Notes: generated from the letters alone by a model not told the origin. A stretch of 64,000 bases of DNA from Paraburkholderia madseniana (GCF_009690905.1 NZ_VOSW01000048.1:1-64000); one strand, 5' to 3'; positions 50,744-60,171 are shown, counted from the stretch's first letter. A program made the numbers and translations.

Positions 50744-50840
50744 CGAGACAATTTGTACCGTTTATTTTGCATCATCTATTGACCATCACAGGTGCATGCT
50801 CTACATTTTAGATAAGCACTTTTCGGAACAAATTGTTCCG
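50744..50840 (+). promoter_or_regulatory. xsc promoter flanked by two palindromic operators
   Basis: TTGACC (50779-50784) and TACATT (50802-50807), 17 bp apart, form the promoter. Perfect palindrome CGGAACAAATTGTTCCG (50824-50840) lies just downstream of the start point, and an imperfect copy CGAGACAATTTGTACCG (50744-50760) lies 80 bp upstream. Both follow TTTT. IclR-type proteins bind such sites. Related copies lie before the CobS-like gene and before iseJ. Confidence 0.7.
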
Positions 50841-50868
50841 GTTTCATTAAACATTGGAGACAGCCCTC

Positions 50869-52671
50869 ATGAGCGATCACACCCCTGTCAGCGGCCCGCA
50901 GGCCATGACCCCGTCAGAAGCTTTCGTCGAAACCCTGGCCGCGAACGGCGTGACCGACATGTTCGGCATCATGGGCTCGGCCTTCATGGACGCCATGGAC
51001 ATCTTCGCGCCCGCCGGCATTCGCCTCATTCCCGTGGTGCACGAACAGGGCGCCGGCCACATGGCCGACGGCTATGCCCGTGTGTCGGGCCGCCATGGCG
51101 TGGTGATCGGCCAGAACGGCCCGGGCATCAGCAATTGCGTGACCGCCATCGCCGCGGCCTATTGGGCGCACAGCCCTGTGGTCATGATCACGCCCGAGGC
51201 CGGCACCATGGGCATTGGCCTCGGCGGCTTCCAGGAAGCGAAGCAACTCCCCATGTTCCAGGAGTTCACCAAGTATCAGGGCCACGTCACCCATCCCGCA
51301 CGCATGGCTGAATTCACCGGCCGCTGCTTCGACCGCGCGCTGGCCGAGATGGGCCCCACGCAGTTGAACATTCCGCGCGACTACTTCTACGGCCAGATCA
51401 AGGCCGAGATTCCGCAACCGCAGCGCCTCGACCGCGGCCCCGGCGGCGATCAACGCCTGAACGAAGCGGCTGAACTGCTCTCCCAAGCCAGGTTCCCGGT
51501 CATCATCTCCGGCGGCGGCGTGGTGATGGCCGATGCGATCGAAGAATGCAAGGCGCTCGCCGAGCGTCTGGGCGCGCCGGTCGTCAACAGCTACCTGCAC
51601 AACGACTCTTTCCCCGCCGACCACCCGCTGTGGTGCGGCCCGCTCGGCTATCAAGGCTCCAAGGCCGCGATGAAGCTGATCCAGCGCGCCGACGTGGTGA
51701 TCGCACTCGGTTCGCGTCTGGGACCGTTCGGCACGCTGCCCCAACACGGCATGGACTACTGGCCGCAGAACGCCAGGATCATCCAGATCGACGCCGATCA
51801 CAAGATGCTCGGCCTGGTGAAGAAGATCTCCGTGGGCATCTGCGGCGACGCCAAGGCCGCCGCGGTTGCACTGACGCAGCGTCTCGAAGGCCGCACCCTC
51901 GTCTGCGACGCCTCGCGTGAAGAACGCGCCGGCCAGATCGCCGCGGAGAAGGCGGCATGGGAGAAGGAACTCGACGGCTGGACTCACGAGCGCGACCCCT
52001 ACAGCCTGGACATGATCGAGGAGCAGAAAGACGAGCGCACGCCCGGCGGCGGCGACTATCTGCACCCGCGCCAGGTGTTGCGCGAGCTCGAAAAAGCCAT
52101 GCCGGATGACGTGATGGTCTCCACCGACATCGGCAACATCAACTCGGTGGCCAACAGCTATCTGCGCTTCAAAAAGCCGCGCAGCTTCTTCGCCGCGATG
52201 AGCTGGGGCAACTGCGGCTATGCGTTCCCCACCATCATCGGCGCCAAGGTTGCGGCCCCGCATCGCCCCGCGGTCTCCTATGCCGGTGACGGCGCGTGGG
52301 GCATGAGCCTGATGGAAACCATGACCTGCGTGCGCCACAACATTCCGGTCACCGCGGTGGTCTTCCACAACCGGCAATGGGGCGCCGAGAAGAAAAACCA
52401 GGTCGACTTCTACAACCGCCGCTTCGTCGCCGGTGAACTCGACAACCAGAGCTTCGCGGGCATCGCGCGTGCGATGGGCGCCGAGGGTGTCACAGTGGAC
52501 CGGCTCGAGGACGTCGGCCCGGCGCTCAAGCGTGCGATCGATGCGCAGATGAACCAGGGCAAGACCACCATCATCGAGATCATGTGCACCCGCGAGCTCG
52601 GCGATCCGTTCCGCCGCGATGCGCTGGCCAAGCCGGTGCGCCTGCTCGACAAGTACAAGGACTATGTCTGA
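50869..52671 (+). CDS. xsc: Sulfoacetaldehyde acetyltransferase
   Basis: 600 residues from ATG 50869 (GGAGA). ThDP enzyme: activating Glu in VVHEQGAGHMADGYAR (~45-60), GLGGFQEAKQLPMF (~122-135) specific to Xsc, and ThDP motif GDGAWGMSLMETMTC to FHNRQWGAEKKNQ (~472-510). Converts sulfoacetaldehyde plus phosphate to acetyl phosphate and sulfite. Common endpoint of all three sulfonate routes in this locus. Normal length. Confidence 0.95.
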   Translation: MSDHTPVSGPQAMTPSEAFVETLAANGVTDMFGIMGSAFMDAMDIFAPAGIRLIPVVHEQGAGHMADGYARVSGRHGVVIGQNGPGISNCVTAIAAAYWAHSPVVMITPEAGTMGIGLGGFQEAKQLPMFQEFTKYQGHVTHPARMAEFTGRCFDRALAEMGPTQLNIPRDYFYGQIKAEIPQPQRLDRGPGGDQRLNEAAELLSQARFPVIISGGGVVMADAIEECKALAERLGAPVVNSYLHNDSFPADHPLWCGPLGYQGSKAAMKLIQRADVVIALGSRLGPFGTLPQHGMDYWPQNARIIQIDADHKMLGLVKKISVGICGDAKAAAVALTQRLEGRTLVCDASREERAGQIAAEKAAWEKELDGWTHERDPYSLDMIEEQKDERTPGGGDYLHPRQVLRELEKAMPDDVMVSTDIGNINSVANSYLRFKKPRSFFAAMSWGNCGYAFPTIIGAKVAAPHRPAVSYAGDGAWGMSLMETMTCVRHNIPVTAVVFHNRQWGAEKKNQVDFYNRRFVAGELDNQSFAGIARAMGAEGVTVDRLEDVGPALKRAIDAQMNQGKTTIIEIMCTRELGDPFRRDALAKPVRLLDKYKDYV

Positions 52672-52726
52672 GCCGTCCGCTGTCTGATGGTCCGGGCGGC
52701 GGGAGATTTGTTCCCACTGCCCGGCG

Positions 52727-52761
52727 GGCCGGAAACGGGGCTTCCCCTGCCGTTTCCGGCC
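52727..52761 (+). terminator. Strong hairpin between xsc and pta
   Basis: GGCCGGAAACGG and CCGTTTCCGGCC pair perfectly over 12 bp with an 11-nt loop, followed by TCTTTGTTT. It may terminate part of the xsc transcripts so that Pta is made at lower level, or protect the xsc mRNA 3' end. After it (52769-52803) is a degenerate TTTGCCG tandem repeat. Confidence 0.6.
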
Positions 52762-52838
52762 TCTTTGTTTGCCATTTGCCGTTTGCCGTCTGCCGTTTGC
52801 TGCCTCCGCCTCCCCAACCATGACTTCCGCCCAGTGCC

Positions 52839-53876
52839 ATGAAAGCCATCAACCGCATCATCGAACGCGCCCGCTCCTCGCAAAGACGCATCGTGCTCTG
52901 CGAAGCGGAGGATCCTCGCATGCTGGAGGCCGCGCAACGCGCCACGCGTGAAGGCATCGCCCGCATCGTGCTGGTGGGCGCGAGTGCGCGAATCCGCGCG
53001 GCCGCTGCCGAGCAAAACATCGAACTGTCTGGCATGGAGCTGGTGGATCCCGCAACCTCGCCGCTCGCACCCTCGTTTGCCGAAGCGCTCTTCGCACTGC
53101 GCAGCAAGAAAGGCATGACGCCGGATGAAGCCACGCAGGAAATCCTCAAGCCCCTCTGCTTTGCCAACCTGATGGTGCGGCTCGGTCACGCCGACGGCTC
53201 GGTGGCAGGCTCCGTGCACACGACCGCCGAAGTGGTCCGCACGGCGATCCAGATCATCGGCATTCATCCGTCCTTCAACCTCGTGTCGAGTTTCTTTCTG
53301 ATGATGCTGTGCGAGCCCTTCCACACGCTCAAAGGTGGCTTGATCTTCTCTGACTGCGGGCTGGTGGTGGACCCGGACGCCGGCGAACTGGCCCAGATTG
53401 CCATGGCGGCGGCCGACAGCGCGCAAAGCCTGCTGATGGAGGAGCCGCGCGTAGCCATGCTGTCATTCTCGACCAGCGGCAGCGCCCGGCACGCGGCAGT
53501 CGACAAGGTCGTGGAAGCAACGCGCCAGGTGAGGGCACAGCGTCCGCATCTGGCGATCGACGGCGACGTGCAACTGGACGCGGCACTCGTCTCCGAGATC
53601 GCCATGCGCAAGATCGAGCGCTCGCAGGTTCAAGGACACGCCAACGTGCTGATTTTCCCGAGTCTCGAAGCCGGCAATATCGGCTACAAGCTGGCTGAGC
53701 GGATCGGCGATGCGAAGGCAATCGGCCCCTTGCTGCAAGGCCTGAGAAAACCTGCCAACGATCTTTCGCGCGGCTGCAGCGCCGACGATATCTACTACGT
53801 GATCGCGGTGACTGCCGTGCAGGCGCAAACCGCAGAAGCCCCGCTGGACGCACACACCACACCGTTCGCGTCGTGA
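52839..53876 (+). CDS. pta: Phosphate acetyltransferase (short form)
   Basis: 345 residues, the PTA-only type without the DRTGG half. Contains LCEAEDPRMLEAAQ (~20), ANLMVRLGHADGSVAGSVHT (~109-128), SFFLMMLCEPF, FSDCGLVVDPD and LIFPSLEAGNIGYKLAERIG (~270). Converts Xsc acetyl phosphate to acetyl-CoA. Weak ribosome site. Convergent with the CobT-like gene. Confidence 0.9.
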   Translation: MKAINRIIERARSSQRRIVLCEAEDPRMLEAAQRATREGIARIVLVGASARIRAAAAEQNIELSGMELVDPATSPLAPSFAEALFALRSKKGMTPDEATQEILKPLCFANLMVRLGHADGSVAGSVHTTAEVVRTAIQIIGIHPSFNLVSSFFLMMLCEPFHTLKGGLIFSDCGLVVDPDAGELAQIAMAAADSAQSLLMEEPRVAMLSFSTSGSARHAAVDKVVEATRQVRAQRPHLAIDGDVQLDAALVSEIAMRKIERSQVQGHANVLIFPSLEAGNIGYKLAERIGDAKAIGPLLQGLRKPANDLSRGCSADDIYYVIAVTAVQAQTAEAPLDAHTTPFAS

Positions 53877-53904
53877 CCCACTCGGGGTCAGGCCGCCGGA
53901 GCAG

Positions 53905-55647
53905 TCACCGCCTGCCGCCCGGCGCGCGTGCGCCGATCCAACCCACGATCTCCGCGAACAGCTTCATGTCGGGTGGCGCGGATAGGTCCACCGCCAGACA
54001 ACGGCGGTAATACGGACTGAGATCCAGCCCGACGCCCAGGCCCAGCACCTCCACATCGCGCGAAGCCTCATGGCGCACCACGACGGCCTTGAGGTGGTTG
54101 TCGAGATAGAAGGCGTCGTTGGCCTGACCCGTCGCGCTATCCATCGGGCTGCCATCCGAGATCACGATCAGAATCCGTCGCGCCTCAGGACGGGCGACGA
54201 GGCGCGTGCATGCCCAGTCGACCGCTTCGCCATCCACGCCCTCGCGAAACAGGTCTGCCTTGAAGAGCGCGGCAATGTCGGCGCGGGCGCGTCGCCAGCT
54301 CTGGTCGGCGTCCTTGAACACCAGATGAGACAGTTCATTGAGCCGGCCCGGATGAGACGGCCGGCCCTGCGCCAGCCAGTCGAGCCGGGCGCGGCCGCCG
54401 TTCCAGGTGCCTGTGGTGAAGCCCAGCACCTCGGTAGTGACACCGGCCTGGTCGAGCGCGCGCGTGAGAATGTCCACCATGATCGCCACCGGCTCGATAT
54501 GCGCTTTCATGGAGCCTGAGCAATCGATCAGGAAGCCGACTACACAGTCGGCCATGAGCGTGTTTCGTTCCAGCCGGAACAGACGCCGTTCAGCGGGAGA
54601 ACTAACCAGTTGGGCGAGACGCCGCCCGTCGATACGCCCATGCTCTTCACCGAACGACCAGCCGTCGCGTTGCGGAATCGCCAGCGCCGCCTTCAGCGCG
54701 TGCGCAAGCCGCGCCACGTTGATGCCCTGGGCAGCGACGCGTTCGTCGAGCCGCTCGCGAAACTCGCCAAGCAAGGCTTTGCGGACCAGCGCACCTGGTG
54801 CGATCTCGCGGTCGTAGCGCGTGGTATAGGCCCGATAACCCTGCTCCGAGGCCTCGAGCACGCGGCTTCTGCCGGTGAGCGCAACGGCCATGTCCTTGTA
54901 CTCGTCGTCCTCGACGTCGAACCAGAGCGAGAACGCTGTGCGCGGCGCTTTGTCGTCGCTTTCCTGCGGGTCATCTTGCGCATCGTCCAGCGCCTCGGCG
55001 CGGGCGGTTCGGATCATGTCACCCACCAGCCTCGCCAGTTCGAGCGCATGGACAGCGAACGCGCCCTGCTCCTGTCGATGCCGGCGCAAACCTGCCAGCG
55101 AGGCGCCCAGCACCGGCGCGATCGCCGCGCGCGTGGCTTCGATCAGGCCTTCGGTTTGTTCAAGCACAGGCCAACCCGTCAGGCGCGACCACGCAATCTG
55201 TGCGACGGTGTACAGGAGGATGCCGAGCTGATCTTCGGCGAGTCCGGAGCGGTAGAAAGCCAGCGACCAGGCCTCGAAACGATCGCGCAGATTCCGCACC
55301 AAGCCCGGCATGCCCGGTGGTGTCTGTGTTTCGCACCGTAGTTGCTCGAGCAGTTCGAATATCAGTCGCTCAACGCGGTCCGTCGGGCATAGCCGGCTGT
55401 GCAGCGCCGCATCGGAGTGCATGAGTCGCAAGGCTGCACCGTCGGCGGCGCCACGCAGGGACGCGAAATCGTCCTGCTGCGGATCGGTGCGCAGATGCGG
55501 CGCGTGCAAGGGCAAAGGCCGCAGGTCACGGCACAAACGGCCTTCGCGGTAATGCAACGTGGCGTCGCCTGTGAGCGCACGCACGGTCGCGGCGCACAGG
55601 GCCTCGCGTTGCTCCGCGCGCAGCGCCGCTTGCCTGTCCGACGTCAT
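53905..55647 (-). CDS. CobT-like VWA-domain protein
   Basis: 580 residues. C-terminal von Willebrand A domain with MIDAS DCSGS (D375, S377, S379) and VISDGSPMDSA (~500), as in CobT of aerobic cobaltochelatase. The acidic stretch in the middle (DDAQDDPQESDD, ~221-232) is shorter than in true CobT. Paired with the CobS-like ATPase, start overlapping its stop (TGATG). No cobalamin gene or CobN is in the window. Probably one half of an AAA+/VWA remodelling pair acting on a sulfonate-pathway enzyme; the client is unknown. Confidence 0.7.
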   Translation of the reverse strand: MTSDRQAALRAEQREALCAATVRALTGDATLHYREGRLCRDLRPLPLHAPHLRTDPQQDDFASLRGAADGAALRLMHSDAALHSRLCPTDRVERLIFELLEQLRCETQTPPGMPGLVRNLRDRFEAWSLAFYRSGLAEDQLGILLYTVAQIAWSRLTGWPVLEQTEGLIEATRAAIAPVLGASLAGLRRHRQEQGAFAVHALELARLVGDMIRTARAEALDDAQDDPQESDDKAPRTAFSLWFDVEDDEYKDMAVALTGRSRVLEASEQGYRAYTTRYDREIAPGALVRKALLGEFRERLDERVAAQGINVARLAHALKAALAIPQRDGWSFGEEHGRIDGRRLAQLVSSPAERRLFRLERNTLMADCVVGFLIDCSGSMKAHIEPVAIMVDILTRALDQAGVTTEVLGFTTGTWNGGRARLDWLAQGRPSHPGRLNELSHLVFKDADQSWRRARADIAALFKADLFREGVDGEAVDWACTRLVARPEARRILIVISDGSPMDSATGQANDAFYLDNHLKAVVVRHEASRDVEVLGLGVGLDLSPYYRRCLAVDLSAPPDMKLFAEIVGWIGARAPGGRR

Positions 55648-56636
55648 CAGCGGATGCCCGCTGCCTGGTCTTCAACGTTGGCCGCGGCCTCGAGCTCAGT
55701 ACCAAAGCAGCGCTGAAAATACTCCGCCACGATCGACCTCTCCGCTTCATCGCACTTGTTCAGGAAGGTCAGGCGAAACGCCATCGCGGGATCATGGAAA
55801 ATCTGGCAGTTCTCCGCCCAGTTGATCACCGTGCGCGGCGACATCAGCGTCGACAGGTCGCCGCTCGCAAAGCCCTTGCGGGTGAGTTCCGCCACGCTCA
55901 CCATCGCCTCGATCAGCGCACGCCCCGCCTCGTCAGCCAGTTCCGGTACGCGTGCAAGCACGATGCCGGCCTCTTCCGCGCGCGGCAGATAGTTGAGCGT
56001 GGCCACCACGTTCCAGCGATCCATCTGCGCGTGATTCAGCACTTGCGTGCCGTGATACAAACCGTTCAGATTGCCCAGTCCCACCGTATTGGTGGTGGCG
56101 AACATGCGGAAATACGGATGCGGATGAATCACACGATTCTGGTCGAGCAGCGTGAACTTGCCGTCGCGCTCGAGAATGCGCTGGATCACGAACATCACAT
56201 CCGGACGCCCCGCATCGTATTCGTCGAAGATCAGGGCGACCGGGCGCTGCAATGCCCATGGCACGATCCCCTCCTGAAACTCGGTGACCTGCAGATCGTC
56301 GCGCACTACGATCGCGTCTTTACCGACCAGATCGAGGCGGCTGATATGGCCATCGAGATTGACACGCACGCACGGCCAGTTGAGGCGGGCCGCAACCTGT
56401 TCGATGTGCGTCGACTTCCCGGTACCGTGCAAGCCCTGCACCATCACCCGGCGATCACGGCTGAAGCCGGCCAGGATCGCCAGTGTCACTTCCGGATTGA
56501 AGCGGTAGACCTCGTCGATCTCCGGCACGTGGTCGTCGCGCTCGCTGAAAGCGGGCACCATCAGGCTGGAATCGATGCCGAAAACGGTTCGTACAGCGAC
56601 CATTCTGTCGGGTTTGCCAGTCACGATATCAGTCAC
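55647..56636 (-). CDS. CobS-like AAA+ ATPase
   Basis: 329 residues from GTG 56636 (GGAGG). MoxR/CobS clade: Walker A GLHGTGKST (68-76), Walker B LIFDEYD (135-141), sensor ATTNTVG (~170), and the CobS-like opening FGIDSSLMVPAF (19-30). CobS works with CobT to drive metal insertion; related pairs insert or activate cofactors in oxidoreductases. Its promoter carries an operator like that of xsc. Confidence 0.78.
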   Translation of the reverse strand: MTDIVTGKPDRMVAVRTVFGIDSSLMVPAFSERDDHVPEIDEVYRFNPEVTLAILAGFSRDRRVMVQGLHGTGKSTHIEQVAARLNWPCVRVNLDGHISRLDLVGKDAIVVRDDLQVTEFQEGIVPWALQRPVALIFDEYDAGRPDVMFVIQRILERDGKFTLLDQNRVIHPHPYFRMFATTNTVGLGNLNGLYHGTQVLNHAQMDRWNVVATLNYLPRAEEAGIVLARVPELADEAGRALIEAMVSVAELTRKGFASGDLSTLMSPRTVINWAENCQIFHDPAMAFRLTFLNKCDEAERSIVAEYFQRCFGTELEAAANVEDQAAGIR

Positions 56637-56695
56637 TTCATTCTCCTCCCCGCTGTGGGGATGTTCGTTCGGCGCCGCCGGGTCATTACATTTTT

Positions 56696-56722
56696 CGGTA
56701 CATTTTGTTCCATTTTATTATA
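56696..56722 (-). promoter_or_regulatory. Promoter and xsc-like operator of the CobS/CobT-like operon
   Basis: On the minus strand TATAAT (56722-56717) has a poor -35. Just downstream the plus strand reads CGGTACATTTTGTTCCA (56696-56712), matching the xsc palindrome at 13 of 17 positions and preceded by the same TTTT. The site would overlap the transcript start. Confidence 0.55.
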
Positions 56723-56780
56723 AACAAAATCCCTCGTCCTGGGCGGCGCTTTCTCTGCATCGACCCCACAGGCCGCGCCA

Positions 56781-58085
56781 TCAACGCACGGTCGCCATCC
56801 CGTCGAAAGGTTTCATGCGCCGTTCCATCGCTCGCGCCGCCCATGCCGAGAGCAGCGCAGACAGAATCACGTAGCCGCACACATACCAGGGCTTGCCGCC
56901 GTCGAGACGCAGCAGTGCCGTCGCGATGATCGGTGTGAGGCCGCTCGCGAAGATCCCCGAGAATTGATACACGAACGAGATGCCGGTATAGCGCACCTCC
57001 GGATCGAACAGTTCGGCAAAGAGCGCGGCTTCCGGACCGTAGACCATCGCGTAGAAGATGCCGAACGGGATCACCACGCCGAGCCAGACGCCCAGCGTAT
57101 TGCCGGCCTGCGTCTCCATCAGCCAGAACGCCGGCAGCACCGAGGCGCCGCAGATCAGCGAGCCCCAGCGATACACCCGCGCGCGTCCCATCAGGTCCGA
57201 CATCCTGCCGAAGAAAGGGATGAAGAAGCACATCACCATCGCCGCGATCATCACGCCGGTGAGCGCTTCCGTGCGACTCATCGAAAGACGTTGCGTGAGG
57301 TAGCCGATCATGAACACCGCGAAGATGTTGAAGAACACCCCGTCGATCCAGCGTGCGCCCATGCCGAGCAGCACCGAACTGCGGTAGCGCGTAATCATGT
57401 CGACGAACGGGATTTTCACGTCGCGGCGGTTGCGCTTGAGCGCGAGAAACTCGGGCGTCTCCATCACCTTGATGCGGATGTAGAGGCCGAGGACCACGAG
57501 CAGCAACGAAGCGCCGAACGCGACCCGCCAGCCCCAAGACAGAAACGCCGCTTCCGGCAGCAGGTGGGAAATGCCCGCGACGATGCCCGACGCGAGGCAT
57601 AAGCCGATCGACAAACCGATCTGCGGCAAGCTCGCGTACAGACCACGCCGGTTCGGCGGCGCATATTCGTAGGCCATCAGCACCGCGCCGCCCCACTCAC
57701 CCCCGAGCCCGATGCCCTGCAACACGCGCAGGAAGAGCAGCAGAATGGGCGCCCAGATGCCGATCTGATCGAAGGTCGGCACGAAGGCGACGCCCGCCGT
57801 CGAAACCCCCATGATGATCAACGTGCAGATCAATGCGGACTTGCGTCCGACCTTGTCGCCGAAGTGACCGAAGATCACGCCGCCGAGCGGCCGCGTCACG
57901 AAGCCGACAGCGAACGTGCCGTAGGCCAACATCGTCGAGACGAGCGGATCGTGAGCGGGAAAGTAAAGCTTGTTGAACACAATGCCCGCGACGACGCCGT
58001 ACAGAAAAAAGTCATACCATTCGACCGTCGCACCAATCACGCTCGCGAATGCAACGCGGCGGATAACCCGCTTATCGATTGCCAT
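56781..58085 (-). CDS. iseU: MHS-family transporter, isethionate uptake candidate
   Basis: ATG 58085 (GGAGG upstream) gives 434 residues with 12 membrane spans. Metabolite:H+ symporter signatures: ATVEWYDFFLYGVVAGIVF, RPLGGVIFGHFGDKVGRK (~65-83), LQGIGLGGEWGGA (~132-144). Between the CobS-like gene and the GMC dehydrogenase. MFS transporters next to isethionate dehydrogenase are named IseU; substrate is inferred from context. Confidence 0.62.
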   Translation of the reverse strand: MAIDKRVIRRVAFASVIGATVEWYDFFLYGVVAGIVFNKLYFPAHDPLVSTMLAYGTFAVGFVTRPLGGVIFGHFGDKVGRKSALICTLIIMGVSTAGVAFVPTFDQIGIWAPILLLFLRVLQGIGLGGEWGGAVLMAYEYAPPNRRGLYASLPQIGLSIGLCLASGIVAGISHLLPEAAFLSWGWRVAFGASLLLVVLGLYIRIKVMETPEFLALKRNRRDVKIPFVDMITRYRSSVLLGMGARWIDGVFFNIFAVFMIGYLTQRLSMSRTEALTGVMIAAMVMCFFIPFFGRMSDLMGRARVYRWGSLICGASVLPAFWLMETQAGNTLGVWLGVVIPFGIFYAMVYGPEAALFAELFDPEVRYTGISFVYQFSGIFASGLTPIIATALLRLDGGKPWYVCGYVILSALLSAWAARAMERRMKPFDGMATVR

Positions 58086-58291
58086 AGCGCCTCCTCCAAT
58101 GGATGGCCGCGTGCCGTCCCGGCAACGCAGCACATTTAAGCCCCTGTCTGTCTCCTCCTGGGGCACGAATTCCGCCGCCTGCACGCTGCTTTTATCGACT
58201 TCGGATGCAGCGAGTCAGGTAGCGATCGTTTTACTTCTTGCGGCCACTTCGCTTCGTTGTTGCTGTTTCTGCTTTTGCGTCCGCTGTTGCC

Positions 58292-59953
58292 TCAGTATTG
58301 CGCTTCCATGCTCCGCGATTGCACTTGCCCAGCCGAAAGGTCGCCGGCGCGAGCATCCTCAAGAATCATGCTGGACGCCTTCTCAGCGACCATCACGATC
58401 GGTACGTTGGTATTGCCGGAGACCAGCGTCGGCATGATCGAACAATCGACCACCCGCAAACCTTGCGTGCCATACACGCGCAATCGTTCGTCAACCACCG
58501 CGCCCGGATCGCTCGCGACGCCCATCTTCGCGGTGCCGGACGGATGAAAAATCGTCTGGCCGTATTCGCGGCAAAAATGCAGCAACTCGTCGTCGCTTTG
58601 TGCTTCCCGGCCAGGCCGCACTTCGCGTTTCATCAGCGATGCCATGGGCTCCGTGGCGGCGACGCGGCGCGCGAAACGCACACCCGCAACCGTCGTGCGG
58701 CGGTCGAGATCGGTTGCCAGATAATTCGGCTGGATCGACGGGGCGTCGCGCATGTCGCTCGTGCGGATCCGCACACTTCCGCGCGACTCCGGCCGCAACT
58801 GGCAGATCGAATAGGTACAGCCGGGAAACGCGTGGACGTCGCCGCCCGCGGTGTCGGCTGAGAGCGTGGAGAAGTGGAACTGGATGTCGGGCGTTTTCGC
58901 CTCATCCGGCAACGCGCGGCAGAACATGCCGCCCTGATTGATGCCGACAGCCAGCGGCCCTTCACGAAACAGCGCCCATTGCAGCCCCATCTTCGCGCGG
59001 CCCGTCCAGGAGTGCAGCAGGTCGTTTGTGGTGATCGGCCGCGTCACTTCATAGGTCAGACGAACTTGCAGATGGTCCTGCAGGTTCTCGCCGACACCGG
59101 CTCGATTGGCGACCACCGGAATACCCAACTCATTGAGCAACTTTGCCGGTCCGACGCCCGACACCTGCAGCAACTGCGGCGACTGCAGCGCGCCTGCGGT
59201 TAGCACCACCTCGCGGTGCGCACGCACTTCGTGAACCTTGCCGTGCTGCACATAGCGAACACCCGTAGCACGTGTGCCTTCGAAGAGGATCTTCGACGCT
59301 AGCGCGTCGGTCTCGATCTGCAGATTCGGACGGCTGCGCGCGGGTTTGAGGTAAGCGACGGCCGTCGAACAACGCCAGCCACGCCGCGTGGTCAGTTGAT
59401 AGTAGCCCACGCCTTCCTGATCGCCCTGATTGAAGTCGTCGACCGTTGGGACGCCCAGGCGATTCGATGCCGCGATGAATGCATCCACGAGTTCGTGGCG
59501 CTGCTTGATCGTGGAGGCCCACAACGGACCGTCCACGCTACGTGTCGGCGACTCGCCCAGTTCGTTGTGTTCGAGCTGCCGGAAGTAAGGCAGGCACTCT
59601 TTCCAGCTCCAGCCGCGATTGCCGAGCGCGGCCCAGTGGTCGTAATCCTCTTTCTGACCGCGAATGTAGATCAGCCCGTTGATGGAACTGCAGCCACCCA
59701 GCGTGCGCCCGCGCGGCCAGTAGAGCTTGCGGTCGTGCATGTTCGGATCCGGGTCGGTGTAAAAGCCCCAGTTGTAGACCGGATGGAACATGGTTTTGCC
59801 GTAGCCGATCGGGATATGGATCCACAGAAAGCGGTCGGGCGGCCCGGCTTCAAGCAGGCATACCGAGTAGCGGCCATTCTCGGAGAGGCGGTTGGCCAGT
59901 ACACAGCCGGCCGATCCCGCGCCGACGACCACGTAGTCGAAACTCCGTACCAT
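58292..59953 (-). CDS. iseJ: GMC-family dehydrogenase, isethionate dehydrogenase candidate
   Basis: 553 residues. FAD-binding VVVGAGSAGCVLANRL (~8-23), GMC signature 1 PRGRTLGGCSSINGLIYIRG (split ~80-100), signature 2 GALQSPQLLQVSGVG (~255), active His in IFHPSGTAKMG and late SGNTNVP. Choline dehydrogenase-like. In C. necator the GMC enzyme IseJ oxidises isethionate to sulfoacetaldehyde. The neighbouring transporter, IclR gene and xsc support the same role here, though another alcohol is possible. Confidence 0.68.
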   Translation of the reverse strand: MVRSFDYVVVGAGSAGCVLANRLSENGRYSVCLLEAGPPDRFLWIHIPIGYGKTMFHPVYNWGFYTDPDPNMHDRKLYWPRGRTLGGCSSINGLIYIRGQKEDYDHWAALGNRGWSWKECLPYFRQLEHNELGESPTRSVDGPLWASTIKQRHELVDAFIAASNRLGVPTVDDFNQGDQEGVGYYQLTTRRGWRCSTAVAYLKPARSRPNLQIETDALASKILFEGTRATGVRYVQHGKVHEVRAHREVVLTAGALQSPQLLQVSGVGPAKLLNELGIPVVANRAGVGENLQDHLQVRLTYEVTRPITTNDLLHSWTGRAKMGLQWALFREGPLAVGINQGGMFCRALPDEAKTPDIQFHFSTLSADTAGGDVHAFPGCTYSICQLRPESRGSVRIRTSDMRDAPSIQPNYLATDLDRRTTVAGVRFARRVAATEPMASLMKREVRPGREAQSDDELLHFCREYGQTIFHPSGTAKMGVASDPGAVVDERLRVYGTQGLRVVDCSIMPTLVSGNTNVPIVMVAEKASSMILEDARAGDLSAGQVQSRSMEAQY

Positions 59954-59987
59954 TGATGTCTCCGTGCTGCTGCCTTTGTTTTAAAAC

Positions 59988-60004
59988 CGGATCATTTCGT
60001 CCCA
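59988..60004. promoter_or_regulatory. xsc-like operator before iseJ and the third IclR gene
   Basis: CGGATCATTTCGTCCCA matches the CobS-side operator at 13 of 17 and the xsc palindrome at 11 of 17 positions, and is likewise followed by a TTTATT stretch. It lies 35 bp upstream of the iseJ ATG. Two AATCCGGT direct repeats follow at about 60040-60064. Confidence 0.45.
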
Positions 60005-60171
60005 ATTTATTGGATGGCAGTTTCGACTTCAAGCAAATCCGGTTACGATTGAATAATCCGGTACGAAAACCGACTTTTTCGTTTCACTATTCAATCTGTC
60101 CGCACGCGTTCATCCGGGTTGTCACTGATCCGTTCGGGCTGCATTTATCGTCATCCGCTTCGGGAAGGAAA

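Noticed and set aside
50914..52821. 635-residue frame opposite xsc on the minus strand
   Set aside because: Mirror of a high-GC coding frame; His/Arg/Asp-rich shadow composition, no ribosome site, and xsc is unmistakable.
53905..56636. Assignment to cobalamin biosynthesis as true CobT and CobS
   Set aside because: No cobN or other cob gene is near, the acidic region is short, and the operator links the pair to sulfonate genes. Kept as 'CobS/CobT-like'.
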